Source of the DNA: Ypsolopha sequella
Taxonomy: Eukaryota; Arthropoda; Insecta; Lepidoptera; Ypsolophidae
Assembly: GCA_934047225.1 (NCBI GenBank)
Contig: OW203992.1
Coordinates: 7,801,501 to 7,865,500, forward strand
DNA: 64,000 bases
Reading direction: 5' to 3'
In this document: piece by piece, positions 43,440-55,843 of the stretch
How the letters are laid out: every line of letters starts with the position of its first letter
Numbering within the stretch: position 1 is the stretch's first letter
Notes under the pieces: model-generated
What the model was told of the DNA's origin: nothing
The model's database searches: none
The model's input: only the letters and a program-made list of their open reading frames with translations
Position numbers and translations under genes: made by a program

Positions 43440-43782
43440 GATAGCGGGAAGCCATGGTACAACAAACTTACCGAAGTGGACAGACGATTTGTATCAACAA
43501 TATGGAATGCGATTTGGACATTGCCGAACACCCACACTCTTATACAGATTTAAAATTATCACGAATTCAAACTGCAAGCACTGTGGTCGAGACAATGCTG
43601 ATCTTATTCACATATTACAAAATTGCCCATCATTTGGTATCCAAAGATTAACTTTGATAACCAGAATACAAGACGTTTTAGAAGATGATGAAGTCCCCCG
43701 CCAGGTCAATGAACTTCTGTCAAAAGAAGAACTATTCCCTGCCTTATATGATTTTATAGTTTCGTCTGACAGCGAAATTTAA
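43440..43782 (+). pseudogene. C-terminal end of a non-LTR retrotransposon ORF2
   Basis: A frame open from about 43,440 (after an in-frame stop) to the TAA at 43,782 encodes about 113 residues. It contains RFGHCRTPTLLYRF, then C-K-H-C...H-I-L-Q-N-C, i.e. CX2CX8HX4C, followed by a basic residue (QR). This zinc-knuckle at the end of reverse transcriptase ORFs is established for Jockey-, R1- and I-type LINEs. The polymerase itself is absent, so it is 5'-truncated. The stretch AAATAAATAAAGAAG just after the stop looks like its polyadenylation region. The clade cannot be fixed by eye. Confidence 0.65.
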
Positions 43783-43799
43783 TTAATGAGAAATAAATA

Positions 43800-44795
43800 A
43801 AGAAGATCTAGAAACTAAATAGAAAGGAAAAGAACCAGTTTCTTTCAAATATGTACAAAACTACAAAATTAAATAGACTAGAACTTGTCTTATTAGAAAG
43901 ATGTGGCCAAAAGATCCATCCAGGCCGAACAAATCATAACAAAAAGATAGCGGGGGTGCAGAAGGGGCGCGAAAGGACGTTTTCTATACTTAAGGCTCCA
44001 GTCCCCTAAAAATCAGTATTCTTGCAGAATTATCAGAAAAGAAAGATTTTATTTTAGTTAGTAAGAAAGCAATAAATAAAATACATTTTACGTTAATTTA
44101 TAGTGTGGAATTTGAAGATTTCAAAACTTATTTTTTCCTTTACTTTGATGCTACTTTTAATAGGTTTTTTAGGCTCTAAACATACCTTTATTTATGTTAT
44201 ACGCGTTGAGAGTCTCATTCATGCACACGTCACGTAAAAATTATGACAAAAACAAGAAATTTATTCAGGTAACATTTATTCCCATATCTTCAACAATAAT
44301 CTTACCTGGTTACTTTTTTGGATAATACTTTAGTTTTCTTATTTCGAGTGCTTTAACTAGTTGTGATTTTATGAATTCAACCACTGATAAAATATTTTTT
44401 TTCTAGTAGAAAACTATCGTTTAGCGTAGTCAAATTTAAAACACGTAGAAAAGAACTATTAATTAGTGAAATAACAAAAAACGGTATTTAAAAAATTATT
44501 TTAAGAACATTTTATCAAATCGAAACTTATCGAGAGTTTAAAACACAAAACGCGTCGATATTTCCCTCAGTTTCGCTGGGACATCGCAGCGTTCAGACGT
44601 GTGTTGTGTAGCTCGACGTCATTTTACCTCTCGCTCGCACGGTTGCTCCCTTTCCCTCGTGTAGATTCTTATGGAGAAGCGAACTGTATCATTAAAGTTG
44701 CTCTACTTGAATATTGCACTTATCATTTAATAAGTAAACAACTATGAATAAAATATTTTTTGAATATTTTAAGAAATTCCTGTTTCGATAAAATA
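43800..44795. other. No gene recognised
   Basis: The patch 44,545-44,690 (CGCAGCGTTCAGACGTGTG, CTCTCGCTCGCACGG) is CpG-richer and contains a TTCAGACGTG initiator-like motif, but no exon structure could be drawn. Confidence 0.3.
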
Positions 44796-44799
44796 AAGT

Positions 44800-45547
44800 C
44801 TAATCTACGTCCGTCCGTATTTCACAGCATCATAACTTTAGCACCATCAAGATAAAGACATGTAGTTTGGCACAAAAATAGCATTAATTTGCCTACATAT
44901 TACATTGTAAAAAAAATATGAAAAATTTGAAATTGTTTAAAATATTTTCAAAACAAGAGTGAGAAAAATAAAAAATATCCTAAAAATACAATATGGGTAT
45001 CAAACTGTAGACACTAAAAAGGTGATTGTAAAAATATATACTTTTACTATATTTACTGGCACTGGTTTTGTGAAATCTTCAAAAAAACTACAATAACGTG
45101 TATGTCCGAAACTGGTAGACCGAAAAATATGAAAAAAATGTCCATTATAGATCATAACTGACCAATAACTGGGAAAACTATAGTGATTTAAAAATATAAA
45201 AAAAGTAAAATAAATAAAAAAAAACATTTATAAAAATACAATATGGGTATCACATTGTAGGTATTAAAAAGCTTATTGTAATAATATATAGTTTGGCTAT
45301 ATTTAATTCCATCTATTTCGAGAAATCCTTGAAAATCTATAAAAAAATGTATGTCCCCCCTCTTATCTCCAAAACTGGTGGACCGAAAAATATGAAAAAA
45401 ATCATGGTAATATGCGTTTACGTAAAAATTACAGAAAAAATAAAGCGGTTGAGAAATTCACGAAAAAAAATTATAAATTTTATCATCCACAATACGGAAC
45501 CCTAGGTTCTGACTAGAGTCTGACTCGCACTTGGCCAGTTTTTTTTC
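44800..45547 (+). repeat. GGTTCC...GACTCGC family, long copy with 250-bp internal duplication
   Basis: Ends with CGGAACCC...GAGTCTGACTCGCACTTGG and a T-run (45,495-45,547). Inside, TAAAAATACAATATGGGTAT recurs at 44,981 and 45,231, and GGACCGAAAAATATGAAAAA recurs similarly, giving two tandem units of about 250 bp. Short frames within are not recognisable. Confidence 0.6.
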
Positions 45548-46340
45548 AAGATGTTTGCGGTAGGCCGTTTTTTTGGGCGGTTTTAATTTAGTTTTCGGAG
45601 CTTTTATTAAATTAATTTTAGCTTAATTTTTACCATAAGTATCCGGTTATCCGGATAATACATTATCCGTTATCCGGATAGTAAAAATCTGCGAATAATT
45701 GCATGCCCTAATTTGCTTAGATTAAGTTATGTTAATGTGTGTTAATTCGAAAACCCGTAAAGCCGTATTTTAGAAGTTGTGGTCTATAAAACCCACGGGG
45801 ATGGCGTGACACAAATTTTATACCAGCACCGCTGTCGCCACTTTTTGGAATAACTAAAGCCGAAGCTACATCCTTTTTATTACTTTACTTACTTTTATTT
45901 AAAATATCTTAAAAAGCTATCGAAGTCACTAAAACCGACAGTCGAGATAACAACGTGCTAGACAATAATGCATCAAAACAAAATAACGTACGCAGCTGCG
46001 GTTCTTATCATTAAAACATCACATTTCTAAAACTAAATTTTTTACCTTTTTTATTACACCTTAGTCATAATCATGGACACACAAACCGACAGACACTTAA
46101 TTACCGTAAGGGTTTCTATTTTTGATATTATATTACTTAAAGAACTGATTGTAATATGTGTGTGAGTATTAGGAATACATAATTTTAAATGTTTTCATTG
46201 TTACGATTTGATTATTAATTTTCTACATTTCCAAATTTTATAAAGGTATTTTTTATGTCAGGCATTAGTTAAATGAAAATCTTGATGAATAAAGAAATTT
46301 TCGGGCACAACTACACGCTTTTTAGGGCATGCAGGTTTCC
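45548..46340. other. No gene; small ATCCGG palindromes
   Basis: TTATCCGGATAA and CCGTTATCCGGAT units at 45,645-45,685 form two overlapping palindromes. Nothing else. Confidence 0.35.
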
Positions 46341-46344
46341 TTAG

Positions 46345-46490
46345 AGCGATAGGGCTCATCACGTTGGGACGTAATAATCGTCAGAGAAACGCGGGTGTAC
46401 TTATAGGTACACGTATGGGTGGACTTATGACTTGCATCTCACAGTTCACACTCGGAACACCTCTTGACACCCCTTCGGTAAAAATTTGCA
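46345..46490 (+). repeat. ACGACATGAATCCCCG family, opposite orientation
   Basis: GGGACGTAATAATCGTC...CGCGGGTGTACTT and CTTGACACCCCTTCGG blocks match the copy at 26,600. Confidence 0.55.
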
Positions 46491-46865
46491 AATAATTGCA
46501 TGACCTATAAAATTTATTGTGTCTAAATACTAATCACTTTTACTGCTACCAATAAGCCATCTATTCCAAATAGATTTACTTTTGTTTATTTTGCTTTTGC
46601 AAATTCATTTTGTTTGTTCCGATAAACAAACCAAACTTTGTAAATTACCGTTACTTGAATAATTAAAAATCTTCACATGTCAAATTTTAAGTAATCGTAC
46701 ACTCATTTAACGAAGTAGAGCAACATTCAGGTGCGGTCTCTAACATCTTAATGCAGCGGGGGGAGCGCCACTTCTAGAGCCTCAGGTAAGATGAAAGCGA
46801 AATGTTGCAAAGAGAGTCTGGGGCCTTAACTGTCCAAAAAATAAAACGCAATTCTATTCACGCAG

Positions 46866-47260
46866 CTTAAGGCGATACGTAAATGTTTTAGCGTCCCTGC
46901 TACTCCATATGCGAAAAAACCCTCAGTGCGAGTGGGACGGATTCGTGGAAAAGTAGCAAAGAGTCGGTTTTTTATTAATATAAAATGTAAGCAATTTTGT
47001 CAAATAGATTTTCGAGGAGACTTTACAAATACATAATATCCACATTTTGAATGCAATTTCACAATAAAATTAGTTAGGGTTTCAGAATTACAGAAAAAAA
47101 TAAAACAATTTAGAGGTCTTTTCGGAATTGAATTCTATCGAGAAAATTTTATCCAATCGCGTTTTCCTTTAGTCAGAATCTTAATGAAATACTCAATAAA
47201 CATTTATACAAAAATGAAATTCGTAGATGACGTTATATTGGAGTAAATGGATTTAAAAAA
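46866..47260 (+). repeat. GGCGATAC-type repeat, best copy 1
   Basis: Starts TTAAGGCGATACGTAAATG. It shares nearly every block with 62,029-62,412 over almost 390 bp, including ACATAATATCCACATTTTGA and GGTCTTTTCGGAATTG. Confidence 0.75.
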
Positions 47261-47395
47261 AAAACTTTTTTTTGCTATCGCTTTTACTGGTAATTTACTA
47301 CATAACCCGTTTTTTGCTGTCCAAACGAGGCAGTAGCTTAACTTGCCAGGTACGCCAGTTAACTCGCTACTAAACTCGGTCAAATGTAAACAAGC

Positions 47396-47735
47396 TTAAG
47401 AGCGTTTTAGCAGCCGGATTGTGAAAAACCTGCCTTTTTCTAATTAATCAAAACAGAACACTTAAATAAAAAATTCACTCAATAGTTATTCAACAAAACC
47501 TTATTACCTTAGTATCCTTTGGTTTCTGTAAATTAAAATTTCCAAAATTTTGAATTTAAAAGATTTTGAAATTCTAATTTACAGAAACCAAAGGAAACTT
47601 TGCGATGGCATATACAATACATAGGTAATAAAGTTTTGTTGAATAAGTATTGAGTTAATTTTGAATTTAAGTGTTCTGTTTTGATTAATTAGAATAAGGC
47701 GGGTTTTCACAATCCAATTGCGAAACCGCTCTTAA
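47396..47735. mobile_element. TTAA-flanked foldback, GAGC family (copy 1)
   Basis: TTAA (47,396-47,399), then GAGCGTTTTAGCAGCCGGAT ... ATCCAATTGCGAAACCGCTC, then TTAA (47,732-47,735). The arms cover almost the full length (for example TTGGTTTCTGTAAATT inverted). A sister copy lies at 63,449-63,692. Confidence 0.85.
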
Positions 47736-48880
47736 GTATTTTCATTTGGATATCATGGTCATGGCTACATCAAGTTCTGAAATATGTGGATTTAGTCTAT
47801 CTAAGTTTGCGATTTCATGTTGTTTTTTCTGTTGCTGATAAAGATAAACCCAGAGGTACATAATGTATAGAATATAATGTAAGTACATAGAGCATGTACA
47901 TAATGTAAGTATAATTATAATGTACAGTATAGAATGTAAGACTGTAATGTTGCAATACACGTCGCGGGTGGGTATAAAAGTCTAATACTTAATTGCGTCC
48001 ATTTCCAGCGCACAATGGGTCCAGTAATCACGGCGCGAGCCAGCCCGACAATACCGACCGGGCTTCCTTAGGGTTTTCAACTACGATCTTTAAATATATA
48101 TAAATTTAAATGTACGATATACCTATTAGAACAAGTTTTATGTATAGAAATAGCAAAGATTAGATTATTTGTACATAACTACCTTACTTAAAGTTATATT
48201 TTAATACTAAAATTAAGAATATTGTTACACCCAATGGGTAAAATTACATTGGGCCATAATTATGTAGATATAACATCTAAAACTGACATGTAATGTAATG
48301 CAATAAATATATTGATTGATTGATTGAAATATATTGTTTATAATTTTGTATAAGTATACTGAAAAAAAAACACATGGACTTAATCACTGTGACTCGTATT
48401 ACGGGCTATTTGCGTCCGGCATCAGTCACAATGAAGTAGTAAAAGAATAATAGACAAATAAAAAAATAAAAAAAATTCATCTAATCTAATCTATTTTACT
48501 ATTAAATACTTATATTAGTGTGACGTAATAATTATATAATTCTTATGTACAAAGAGACAAAAAGATGTTGCTGGTCTCTTTATTATCTTAAGTTTCGTTT
48601 TAGTGCAAAAGTTATTTACTGAAAAAAAGTCTGAAATTAAAATTTTTATAGCTCTAAAACTATAACTAAAGCTCACTTTGACTTTTGTGTGAAAAATACT
48701 CGACGTTTTGGTCATATAAGTGACTTTCATTAAGGCTTCACGGGATGATCCGGTACGTTCAACACCTTTGAAATTTGACGGAAACGTTGAGTTTTTCTCA
48801 TAAACTGAGTCTTGGCTGTAATATCTATTTCTATAATAATGTTATATAATATGTTATACTATACATATCATATATGACAT
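47736..48880. other. No gene recognised
   Basis: Contains GTACATAATGTA direct repeats (47,855-47,935) and an (ATTG)n run at 48,310-48,325 that may end a retroelement. The GC-richer patch 48,000-48,075 has no frame. Confidence 0.35.
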
Positions 48881-48887
48881 GTATAAG

Positions 48888-49641
48888 GTTAGCTGATAGG
48901 ACCACTTTGTACTGAGAAGCGAAAAAAGAGTTCGCGCAAAAAAAAGTGCTTTTCAGTGGAATGTGATGTATTAACGATACTGAATAACCTCCTCAATTAC
49001 TTTCCATTTAAATTGAAAGACCTTATATAAATATGTACTCACCTTAATTTTCGTGGTATAAAATTACAGCCATAATTTTAGTCCATTATAGCTTTATGAG
49101 AATAGTGACAGAAAAAGATAACAAATAATTATTATACTTTGAAACTAATTATAATAACCACAAAAAAAAACTGATTGTTTTCGATTTTCACCAAAAGTTA
49201 GACTGTTTTATAATATTTTACTAAAATAATATATTTCTTTTTATATTTTACTTTTAAAATTACAGTTTTCATAGTTTTGTTGTTTTAATAAAATAAATCG
49301 GTATTCTTGCAGTCGCCAACCCTAGGACCACCCTTGCAGGTCATATAATCCAACTATTCAATTTTCAGCGCAAGGATTGTCGCGTCTTAGGTTTTTTTTA
49401 TCTCTGATCCATTACAAGCGGTTATTGCTGCGGCAGCGGCTTTCCCTAATCTTAATTAGATGCGTTTCAAAGGCTGTATGATTGTTACTTATATAATAAT
49501 ATATAAGGTCTTTCAGTTTAAATGGAAAGTAATTTAGGAGGTGATTCAGTATCGTTAATACATCACATTCCACTGCAAAGTACTTTTTTTCGCACAAACT
49601 TTTTTTTCACTTCTCAGTACAAAGTGGTCCGATCAGCTGAC
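48888..49641. mobile_element. Element with roughly 140-bp terminal inverted repeats
   Basis: GTTAGCTGATAGGACCACTT... (48,888-49,030) is repeated inverted at 49,497-49,641 (...AAGTGGTCCGATCAGCTGAC). The middle 460 bp is AT-rich and has no transposase. It is a non-autonomous DNA element. Confidence 0.8.
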
Positions 49642-49644
49642 TCA

Positions 49645-49772
49645 GTTTGTATGGACAAGTGAAGAAAAAGTTCGCGCAAAAAAAGTACTTTGCAGTGGAA
49701 TGTGATGTATTAACAATACTGAATCACCTCCTAAATTACTTTCCATTTAAATTGATAGACCTTATATATAGT
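49645..49772 (+). mobile_element. Extra direct copy of the same terminal repeat
   Basis: GTGAAGAAAAAGTTCGCGCA...TTACTTTCCATTTAAATTGA repeats the 48.9-kb terminus directly beside the right terminus. Thus 49,497-49,772 alone forms a foldback. It may be a solo end or a rearranged second insertion. Confidence 0.7.
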
Positions 49773-49878
49773 TTTGGTATTTATTTATTTTGATTATAAA
49801 GGAACACTTTTAGTTTGGCTTACCATTCATTTTTATTTGAGAATAAATACGGAACCGGAACGGAAATTCGATCAAATA

Positions 49879-50141
49879 GGGTGTTAAGATGAAGTTGCGG
49901 AAGCCGAAAACTGGCGATAGTACTCGCCCATACAAAAAAAACTTTCTGTGAAAAAAAATCAAGAAATCGATAAAAAAATCTCATGTTTCATACATTTTGG
50001 TCGGTTAGCTACGTAACAACTGTTCTATGGAACAGCTCATTTTTTTTCGCGATTCGGGGTTGGCTCCGTAGTAAAAGTTGTTCGACGGTATGGACGAGTA
50101 CTATCACCAGTTTCCGGCCTCCGCAACTTCATCTAACACCC
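49879..50141. mobile_element. Foldback element, family A (copy A3)
   Basis: GGGTGTTAAGATGAAGTTGC ... GCAACTTCATCTAACACCC, with the family core AGTAAAAGTTGTTC in the right arm. The left arm has lost part of the core. Confidence 0.8.
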
Positions 50142-50243
50142 AGTATACTTTCAATGTTTAGTTTTTAAAAGCTTTATGAGGTAAACAAGTGTGCCAAATC
50201 ATATTTAAAAATCAAAACTAAGATTTAATTTACATACATATAC

Positions 50244-50425
50244 TCACGCCTGTCTCCCAGTAGGGTAAGCAGAGACTAAAGATTTCCATCTACTACGATC
50301 CTGACACACCTCTTTCACATCCATCAAGGAAGCTCTTCTATCTTGGGTACTTTTGATATTGCCCTTCTTCAGTTTGTCACCAATTTGGTCAGCATACGTC
50401 CTTCTAGAGCGGCCTGGTGAATTTA
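50244..50425 (-). pseudogene. C-terminal end of a non-LTR retrotransposon ORF2
   Basis: The minus-strand frame reads GRSRRTYADQIGDKLKKGNI..., then VCQDRSRWKSLVSAYPTG and a stop (TGA at 50,246-50,244). The order R-R-T-Y-x-D-Q, then DRSRWKxxVSAYP, is the usual carboxy end of one group of insect endonuclease/reverse-transcriptase ORFs. Only about 60 codons remain, without polymerase motifs. It is a 5'-truncated copy, and its 3' tail would lie toward lower coordinates. Confidence 0.65.
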
Positions 50426-52390
50426 CGGCACCAATATTAAGTACTACGAAAAGTACTCCTCAATCTGATTGGCAATTGGCATGCATAGCTATGTACCCCC
50501 TAACAATCGGAAGCATTTGGATAAAAATAGATCTATGTCCTACCATGCATGGCTTGTTAGAAATACTATCCAAATAGCATCAAAAACAGTGCTGTGCCAC
50601 TTTTAAAAACGCCATTTTACATTTCTGAACAAAGTTCACCGGTCACCGGCCCTGAGTTTCCAAAAATATTTTTTATGAAAAGTACAGAAGCACAGTTGCG
50701 AGTTTAGTTTTAGTTTTTAGTTCATATTAGTTTTTCGCTACAAAACATAAAGTTCGTGTCGTGTCAGAAAACGAGTTTAATTAAACGACAGGAATACTGA
50801 GAGCTGCTGTGCACAGAACTTGATAAAACAAATTGTTACACAGTGAAAGAATGCTTACGTCATATTGCTCGCTATTTAAGTGGTAAATTCGAGGAAGTAT
50901 CTGAACGCAACTCTTTGCGGCTGAAGTGGTTTGCGCTAACGAACACGCGTGTCAAAGCGAACCTCTTCATTAGATGAGCGTCGCCACTCGGTACTCCTTG
51001 CTCCCTGCAGCTCCAGTCTGCTCCGCTCCGCTCCTTACCGCTCCAACCCGTATTTAGTAGGCGTCTTACTGCCTGCGCTAATTAGACAAGCTCTTCTCAT
51101 TAGTGACGAAATTATGCAGCTTGCTGGAATTCGGGTTAACTGTGAGGTAGAAAAAGTGTGACTGAAATATAAATTGCTCCAATAACTTGAAACTGCAGTC
51201 ATAAATAAGTCCCTAGACGTTAAAACAAAGCACCTGAGCGTAGCAAACGAGTACGAAAACAGGTTTAAAACGGCGAAAAAACAGGGTAAAAGTGGTTCTA
51301 TTTTTGAAGGAAACCAGCATATTTGTTGGCAGGGAAGCGTTCTCTCGAGCAAACAACGTTTATCTACAGCACATTTGGCTAATGAATGGGGGGAGAAAGA
51401 ATGGGAGGCATTATTTTAATTAGGAAAAATTGCTGTCGGAGCGGCGCGGCCGGAATCGAAGGGCGAGCCTGCCCTTAAGGAAAATGAGGAAAATATGTCC
51501 TCCAAAGGTATTTTTATTAAAATTGTATTTGGGGAAGGTTCTAATATCGGTATTGCTTTTTTTTTAGTTACTTAAAAATCTTTTGTGCTTCAAATTCTAA
51601 TCAACTACGTTAAAATATTACCCTGACTACTGCAACCTGTCCATTAGGCAATAAATAAACACAACAAAGTACGAAATTTTGCCGCGTTAACGACGCCTCA
51701 CCCACTTTTTAACAAAAGAAAGGTAGCGCTACAAAAACGCTGTATCATAGGCAAATCATTTACGAAATATTGACAACAAAAAGCGATCGCCCTTTGCCGA
51801 GTTTTAAAAATGCCAGTTATTAATATTTTGTTTTCTTTGTCCACCACGTGTCCCCCCCTCACCTGAACTCTGTGGATGACATTGGCAAAAAATTGCGAAT
51901 CGAGTGAGCAAAGCATGAAACCTTTCAATACGTGAAGGTTCAGTAAATTATTATAAAAAATTACATCTTTGTCTGATTAAAAACTTTGCTAAATTTATTA
52001 TAGAGGAATGGTGAGTAAGTGGTGATCAGAATTGACTTGAGGTTTGGCTTAAACAATTTGAATATGTACGGGACATTATTTTTTGGAATTTTAAATTGCA
52101 AAAAGCGTCATTAGTCCTTGGCTTCGGTCACTTTGCAACTCCCGACATGAATGTGGCACTATTAATCAAAGCGACCTTGTACATAACATAATAATCGCGT
52201 TTATATACCTACTTATAGCTTAATATAAAACATAATTGCTGCCTAAGATTAAATCGAAAAAGTTGATGCTTGCACTTGAGTTCTTAGGTCTCTTGTTTGA
52301 GACCTCGATTTCTGACATTACATTTTTTGACACCTATGTGACCACTTTGTGATCAATTTAAATTTAATTTGTTTAATAGTATTTATTTTG
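50426..52390. other. Long stretch without recognised genes
   Basis: The block 50,750-51,500 shows no repeat signature. It contains a GCTCCGCTCCGCTCC patch (51,016-51,030) and a 105-codon minus frame (51,035-51,352) with no domain that I recognise. TAATTA and GATAA sites are present, as expected in AT-rich DNA. It may be unique regulatory sequence. The rest is AT-rich. Confidence 0.3.
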
Positions 52391-52394
52391 TGGA

Positions 52395-52478
52395 CCTTTG
52401 TAGTTTTAACGATTAATAATAATAATTAATTAATAATAATAATAGTTAAAATTTTATCGTTAAAACTACAAATTTAAC
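52395..52478. repeat. Small palindrome with (TAA)n loop
   Basis: TTTGTAGTTTTAACGATTAA and its inverted form TTAAAATTTTATCGTTAAAACTACAAA flank a TAATAATAATTAATTAATAA centre. Confidence 0.65.
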
Positions 52479-52747
52479 CATACATTATTGAGAAAATCAT
52501 TTTCAAAACGCTTTTAAAAGTTTTCTTTCGTTTTTAGTATGTTATTAACAGACGAATAGAAAGTGGTTTATTCTTAGACGGAACTCTAAAAATCACAAAA
52601 AATATAGCGACGAAAAGAGCAGAGGCCAACAGACAACACGCCGTTTGAATGATCGGTTCTCTGGAAGAGTGAGTGAGAGTCCATTTTTCACAAGTGCCAT
52701 TCACCGCTTTGATGTTGCTGCGTGTATGTTTGTATATTTATATTTAT

Positions 52748-53473
52748 TATACTGGGTGTTAAGGAATACATACTCCAACTGCAATTTGGACCTGTCTTTG
52801 AAGGCCTCCTCCAAAACGGGTGGCCCAAAATCTTAAAAAATAATGTATGATAGGCATAATGAAATCAAAACTAAATTTTAAGTATGACATTTTACTTTCT
52901 TTTGTTATTTTGGATAAAAAAAAACGAAAGTTTCATATGACTTTCGCATGAATTCTCTTAATTCTTCCGAATGCCTTAAGCGATTTTAATTACTTTTTCA
53001 TCAAATTATAGACAATTTTTAGGTCTACAAAATTATTGTTTAAATTTTTTTCACGTTTATCGCGTCCTAGTGAAAAGTATTATTTTCTCCTATTTTGCGT
53101 TAGCCCGAGACGCAATGCAATGCACGCTGATATGATCGTTATTTCAATATAGTTTTTGTCGATATTTGTACCGACACAGAACGACTCAAGGTCGTTGGCG
53201 GATGCATGTCTCTTAAGATGAAGTCGCGGAAGCCGAAAACTGGCAATAGGACTCGTCCATACGAACAACTTTCACTATGGAACCAAACTTCGAATCGCGA
53301 AAAAAAATGTGCTGTTCCATAGAAAAGTTACATACGAGTAGCTACCCGACTGGTGGAAAACAACAGATTTTTTTCTCGATTTCTCAATTTTTTTCACCAA
53401 ATGTTGTTTGTGTGGACGAGTAGGTACTATCGCCAGTTTTAGGCTTTCGCAACATCATCTTAACATTCTGTAT
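52748..53473. mobile_element. Foldback element, family A (copy A4), interrupted
   Basis: The left end TATACTGGGTGTTAA (52,748-52,762) is separated from the rest of its arm (GATGAAGTCGCGGAAGCC, from 53,217) by a 450-bp insertion flanked by TTAA on both sides. Copy A3 has the uninterrupted junction GGGTGTTAAGATGAAG. The right end is CAACATCATCTTAACATTCT. Confidence 0.8.
52763..53212 (-). mobile_element. Family F element inserted at TTAA inside A4
   Basis: TTAA copies at 52,759-52,762 and 53,213-53,216 bound exactly 450 bp. These match 21,165-21,632 in reverse. The uninterrupted copy A3 shows that a single TTAA was the target. This fixes the element's ends and its 4-bp TTAA duplication. No ORF; the transposase must come from elsewhere. 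Ends GGAATACAT... and ...GCATGTCTC show only weak inverted similarity. Confidence 0.8.
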
Positions 53474-55838
53474 AATAAAAGCTTTTAACTGATTAAAAAT
53501 ATATATCTATATAAATTAGTTAAAATAATATTGTAATATAAAGTCAGTCAAAAAAAAAGCGCTTTAGAAAAGCTAGAAGCAATCTTCTTTCTCCAGCCTT
53601 CTTCCCAGTTCAGCTGGGGTCGTGCCTCCTCGTATGACGGCGCCAGGATATTCTATCCCGGGTTGTTGTTGTGGGCAGGTTCTGGTCTTTAATTTCCTTC
53701 TCAGTATTGGACGATGATGGTGGTCGTCCCCTTCCTCTTTATGGCTTTTTTTTACGACATAATTAAGTTTTTCTAGCAATTTTGTGTTATTTTACGCATT
53801 ACTTTACAAAGATCCTGCACAAAAACTTATTGTTGTTGTGCAGGATGTTTTACAACTTAATAAAAAAAAAACAACCTTGCTGGAAAAGCTTAATTGATGT
53901 TAAACTGTTAAATTACATTTATTTAATACTTTTTGTTAAAAAATGAGAAAAACAATCACATGGTATGCGTTTAAGAACCGTCGCATCCACCTTAAGGTAA
54001 CCGTAATCTTCTATTGTTAATCTAATGCCATGTAGTTTCGAATGCGATATGAGGAAAATTTGTTTATCATAAACTGACTATTATCACGATGTGTTTTTAA
54101 ACGACTAAGGAATGTTTTTTTTGATAATTATTAACCAGTAGAAATATTGATTTTATTTAATTTAAAACATAATTATATTACAATATTATTCTCGATAACA
54201 ATTGATTTATAATAGATTTGCGAAAATTATTTAGAGTGGAAATGTATTTATTATTTTCTCTTGGAGCGCTTATTTTGACTCCAAAAAAGCAAAGGAAATG
54301 AGAAATCTTGTCATGTGCGAACAATAACCTGCTTTTCTTTCAACTACACTAAGAATAAATAAAGTTAAAGTGTTTTGTTGCTTTTATAGAGGTCAGTGTA
54401 TATTGACTGTTGTTCTAACCAGCCAGTATGTTTTATAGTCTGAAGCAAATATCTATTGTATGAAAACAGTAGATATTTTACAGAGAGTATCTTTATGCAA
54501 CTCTGTGATCAAATGCTATAAATAAAAAATAAGTAAATCGAAGCGGGAAAATTGGATTTTTATTCTCACGGCTCGATTTAGTTCCAATTGGAATGGGTAG
54601 GGTAAGTTGCTATAAATATAATATTTATGAGTAGTTATTATTTAGACTTATAGTAATATTGGGTTTTGTGGAAAGCTAGAAAGACAAGCAACAATAACAA
54701 CAAAAAAATAAAAAAATACAATAACAAAAAAGTTATGGGTAGTATCTATGGACCCTATTTTTACGCATATCTTATTTATTTTATTTATTGTTATAGTTAT
54801 ATGTATATATTTTTTAAATTATTTTTCTTTATATTTTTCTACAATATTATTACCTATATATTTGAATTTAAATATTTTTCTGTAAACTTTCACCTGTACA
54901 TGAGAAAAAAATAACTTTCTCTTTTTTATTAAATATGAAATATAATATAGTATAAGAAAACGAAAACCGCTAGATTCTTGCGGAAACCGTATTAGGCAAC
55001 TACTTTCAGAGATATAGCCAAATATTGAATTGATGGAAAAACAATTTTTTTTTTTATTTCTTTTATTAAATTTTTTAAATGTTTATTTTACTAGTGATTT
55101 ATACTTGTATTTCTTGTGAGAAATAAAGTGACGTTTTGTATACGCAAAGAGTAAAGAAAAGTAATAAATATAAGAGTAGCGAACGAAAAAAACATAGAAG
55201 TCTGATTAGCGCTGAAAAATGACCGCACGAAAACTGTGCCGGGTACATATTTATTGTTTAGTATGGCGCGGCTGGAATATCGTTCACTGTCTCTATGCGA
55301 CGGCGAATCACGGCTGGTCGAGTGTCGCATGACACCCAGTAGGTACAAACCAATCATATTGAGTGTCTTGTACCATTTTCGAATGACAATTCGATAAAAA
55401 CGCATGTTCTATGTTTTTTTGTTCACTGTTTATGAGCTATTAAAGAATCACTGCAAGATTTCAGTTCAGTTTTAAATACCCTTTTATCATGTCGTCATAA
55501 GCAAAGCAGTTATAAGTACAAAGAAAAATTTATTATATCCGGGGGCAGAGCCACGTGTATAGGCTAGTGCTTTTATATATCCCAATATTTATCAATGGCT
55601 TTATCGCGAAGCACGTTCCTCCCGCATACGTACCTCACCCCTCCACCAATCGATATTCGAATACAGATGTTCGTCCAATTCCTCACTATTTTATTCATTT
55701 AGTGAATCCCGATGACAAACACGCAGGTAGTTGTGTTTAATTTGGAAATAAATGTTTATTGCTGAGTTCCCGATTCGTTTTCAGTGATAGGTACCACGGA
55801 TCTGTACTCATGGAGTCACAGTTTCCTTTGTATTTAAC
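53474..55838. other. Long AT-rich stretch, no gene recognised
   Basis: A 68-codon minus frame at 53,573-53,779 lies in a GC-richer patch that may be a retroelement remnant. GATCCTGCACAAAAACTT / AAGTTTTTGTGCAGGATC-like inverted bits occur at 53,811-53,850. At 55,190-55,350 a balanced block with a 104-codon minus frame (55,091-55,405) has no recognisable domain. The remainder is low complexity. Confidence 0.3.
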
Positions 55839-55843
55839 GACAC

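Noticed and set aside
51035..51352. 105-codon minus-strand gene
   Set aside because: No recognisable domain, biased composition and no splice or start context; left as an unassigned frame.
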